DNA of 8,016 bases from Gp6-AA40 sp050742535 (lineage in GTDB: Bacteria > Acidobacteriota > Vicinamibacteria > Vicinamibacterales > UBA2999), in NCBI GenBank assembly GCA_050742535.1, contig JBOGIQ010000289.1:1-8016 (forward strand), read 5' to 3'. Below the pieces are notes generated by a model. It ran no database searches, had not been told where the DNA came from, and was given only the letters and a program-made list of their open reading frames with translations. A program made the translations under genes and the position numbers. Of the stretch, positions 6,486 to 8,016 are shown piece by piece. The number at the start of each line of letters is the position of its first letter. Position 1 is the stretch's first letter.

Positions 6486-6813
6486 TCGTCCCTCGTTCCT
6501 GGTCCTTGGTTCTTCGCCCGTCCGCAGTCCTTTGTCCGTCCTTGGTCCTCGGTACCTCCACGGTCCTCCTCCGTCCCGGTCCGACGCTCACGCCTTACGT
6601 GACAGGCCCATGCGGTCGAACAGAAGTCTCACTGAGCCCATTGGCTATCCGTGGCAGATGGCGCTTGACGGACTTAAGGCTTCAGAGACTTGAGGGTTAA
6701 CCTGTGGGAGGGAGAACACTTGTGGCGGGCGAGAACCGTACTGAGTGCCAGTAGGGCGGACCATCCGTCTGCCGGAGAGTGTTATCTGAAACAGTGTTTT
6801 CAGTGTGGAACCG
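6486..6813. other. Convergent intergenic gap with no convincing gene
   Basis: This gap separates two convergent genes. The first part (to about 6582) is a pyrimidine-rich degenerate repeat described separately. The remainder (about 6590-6813) appears lower in GC than the neighbouring genes; one 60-nt block (6661-6720) is 53% GC. Open frames cross it on both strands, but none shows a domain, a credible start or sensible composition. It contains a hairpin (GGCGGAC 6755-6761 with GTCTGCC 6767-6773, one G-U pair) and a short inverted repeat CTGAAA/TTTCAG near 6786-6803. I could not match it to a known RNA family or insertion element. Confidence 0.6.
6489..6582. repeat. Degenerate pyrimidine-rich short repeats (GTCCTTGGT type)
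   Basis: The tract just after the DsbA-like gene is made of loose variants of one motif. GTCCTTGGT occurs exactly at 6502-6510 and 6538-6546, GGTCCT at 6501, 6544 and 6562, and related forms (GTTCCTGGT, GTCCCGGTCC) fill the space. The register is irregular, unlike the strict 9-bp array near 1701. It looks like a decayed simple repeat and could contribute to termination, but no strong hairpin with a T tract is seen. Confidence 0.6.
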
Positions 6814-7503
6814 CTAGAAACGGCCTTGCGGCATTCCTTCAACGCCGCGGCCGCCGCGGTCACCATCACTACTCGGAGGCAGGCCTCGGCCTCGGCCTCG
6901 GCCACCGCGACCTTCGCCGCTTGGCCCACCTCGCGGACCAGCACGGTTGTCGGTGCCCCGTCCGCCTTCAGCCCTCGTGGTCCGCGCGACCGGCATGAAA
7001 ACCCATTGGTTGTAGGTATCGCGTCCGTTGTAAAGCCGGAGAGATTTCTCAGGGCTCTTGCTGGTGACGCCAACTATGCCGCCGCCGACGACGTTGCCGC
7101 GACCCTGCGGGACGCCAACAGGGGCCGAAGCACGACCACCACCCTGCAGCGGCACGGTCGTCTGCTGCGTCTGCCCCGCCGTCGGTGCTCCGCCAGCCAG
7201 AATCTGAAAATCGTCGTTTGTAATCGGGTCCTTGTATTTCTTGCGAAGCAACCGTTGCTCGACCAGGACGTCGATTGACGGAGGCGAGGCGTTGGCAAAG
7301 CGACGCTGCCACAGACTGATCGCTCGCGCGTATTGCTCACCGCGGAACACGAGTTCCGCCTCTTTTTCCCGCCGCATTATCGTGTGCCACGCCGGCAGCG
7401 CGACCGACATCAGGATCGCCATGACGGACATGGAGACGAGCAGCGCGACCATCAAATAGCCGCCTTCGCTGGTAACTCTGCGACAGAGCGCTGCCTCGCG
7501 CAC
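6814..7503 (-). CDS. Type II secretion/type IV pilus-like pseudopilin
   Basis: The product has 229 residues. The N-terminus 'EGGYLMVALLVSMSVMAILMSVALP' is a class III prepilin signal: a short basic leader, a Gly (residue 15) before the cleavage point, then a hydrophobic helix. The downstream part ('REKEAELVFRGEQYARAI', 'PPSIDVLVEQRLLRKKYKDPIT', 'GVTSKSPEKSLRLYNGRDTYNQWVF') fits pseudopilins common in Acidobacteria. The position that is normally Glu5 is Ala20 of the precursor. The C-terminal 50 residues or so are Gly/Arg-rich ('GRGGRGRGRG'), encoded over a triple GGCCTC repeat (6882-6899), and look disordered. The start is GTG, 3 nt after the stop of the PKD-domain gene, so translation is probably coupled. 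Its likely place is the inner membrane and periplasm, in a pilus or secretion pseudopilus. Confidence 0.82.
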   Translation of the reverse strand: MREAALCRRVTSEGGYLMVALLVSMSVMAILMSVALPAWHTIMRREKEAELVFRGEQYARAISLWQRRFANASPPSIDVLVEQRLLRKKYKDPITNDDFQILAGGAPTAGQTQQTTVPLQGGGRASAPVGVPQGRGNVVGGGIVGVTSKSPEKSLRLYNGRDTYNQWVFMPVARTTRAEGGRGTDNRAGPRGGPSGEGRGGRGRGRGLPPSSDGDRGGRGVEGMPQGRF

Positions 7504-7506
7504 AGG

Positions 7507-8016
7507 TCAGCTGCACGTTTCCGTGCCGGTCAGCTCCCGCACCGATATCTGAGCCTGGCTCGAGCCGCGTCGGCCGTCAGTGGTGACGACTTCCACGGTG
7601 ACCGTTTTGGTCCCGGTGGTTCGGAAGACACGCGAGAGGGTATTTCCGGTGGTCGAAAGCGCCTCGACTTCCGCAACCGTGCCGCTGCGAATGTCCCACT
7701 CGTATCGGGCAATCGTGCCCGTGTCGTTCGGCGGAAGTGTCGCCGTGGCCGTGAACGTGACCGGCGCACACCGCGCCGGCATGATCGGAACGGCGGTGAT
7801 GTTCACCGACGGTGCCGCTTGATGGCCCACCGTCACCGTCGTCGATGAGACCGACGTTTTTTCCGCAACCGCTGTCGTCGTGATGCTGTAGGTCCCGGTC
7901 GCGCCATAGACGTGCGTGGCTGTCCGCGGCCCGGACACGATTCCCAGGCTGGTCGATGTGCCATCGCCCCATGAGACGTCGATCACTGGCGGCGCTCCAT
8001 CAGTGGCGATCGTTGG
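7507..8016 (-). CDS. PKD-domain protein, partial (C-terminal part)
   Basis: The frame enters from the right edge, and its last 169 residues are visible. The first part is a PKD-type immunoglobulin-like repeat with the hallmark 'VSWGDGTSTSLG' (about 14-25) and 'HVYGATGTYSITTTA' (about 35-49). A second related sandwich runs from about 70 to 162 ('VNITAVPI', 'VTFTATATLPPNDTGTIARYEWDI', 'KTVTVEVVTTDG'). Two cysteines, one at about 83 and one next to the C-terminus (168), could form a disulfide. PKD domains are extracellular or periplasmic protein- or carbohydrate-binding modules. The pseudopilin starts 3 nt downstream, so it is probably part of a secretion or type IV pilus locus continuing beyond the window. 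The N-terminus, including any signal peptide, is not visible. Confidence 0.85.
   Translation of the reverse strand, partial: PTIATDGAPPVIDVSWGDGTSTSLGIVSGPRTATHVYGATGTYSITTTAVAEKTSVSSTTVTVGHQAAPSVNITAVPIMPARCAPVTFTATATLPPNDTGTIARYEWDIRSGTVAEVEALSTTGNTLSRVFRTTGTKTVTVEVVTTDGRRGSSQAQISVRELTGTETCS

Noticed and set aside
6715..6775. Group II intron or riboswitch resemblance (GAACCGTAC stretch and hairpin)
   Set aside because: The match is limited to a few bases; no domain V stem, no intron-encoded protein and no conserved riboswitch core could be traced.
6645..7073. Minus-strand frame overlapping the pseudopilin tail and the convergent gap
   Set aside because: The pseudopilin frame continues through here without interruption; the alternative frame has Ala/Glu and Ala runs that come from the GGCCTC repeat and no domain.

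Overview
The window looks like chromosomal DNA from a GC-rich Gram-negative bacterium, most likely an Acidobacteriota member (possibly Vicinamibacteria). The reasons are a von Willebrand A protein of the type first defined in Acidobacteria, a TonB receptor with an N-terminal carboxypeptidase-regulatory-like domain, a pseudopilin with the 'YNGRDTYNQWVF' signature, and strong GC bias at third codon positions. The assignment is inferred from family knowledge, not from a search.

Layout from left to right. Positions 1-186 hold the start of an FRG-domain reading frame that loses all family similarity after about 60 codons. It is probably a broken gene. A lipoprotein-type L,D-transpeptidase of the YcbB/LdtD family follows (308-1702, +). 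It converges on a frataxin-like cyaY gene (1768-2082, -), and the junction is filled by an orderly array of 9-bp units, four in one orientation and three in the other, that folds into a long hairpin. cyaY lies 29 nt downstream of a secreted von Willebrand A protein (2112-3014, -), so the two probably form an operon. This pair diverges from a TonB-dependent receptor (3093-5444, +), with a 78-bp gap that carries a perfect 9-bp inverted repeat. The receptor is followed after 18 nt by a periplasmic DsbA-like thioredoxin protein with a SurA-like N-terminal region (5463-6485, +).

A 328-bp convergent gap (6486-6813) holds degenerate GTCCTTGGT-type repeats and an unexplained stretch of apparently lower GC with small hairpins. 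On the minus strand the right end carries a type II secretion/type IV pilus-like pseudopilin (6814-7503), directly behind the 3' end of a PKD-domain protein that runs off the window (7507-8016).

Most of the genes act in the cell envelope: peptidoglycan cross-linking, outer-membrane uptake, periplasmic thiol chemistry, and secretion or pilus assembly. A link between frataxin and the divergent TonB receptor through iron is possible but speculative. I see no CRISPR array, tRNA, rRNA, integrase, intact insertion sequence or obvious new multi-gene defence system. The most unusual items are the mirrored 9-bp array, the palindrome in the divergent promoter, the truncated FRG gene and the unexplained convergent gap.
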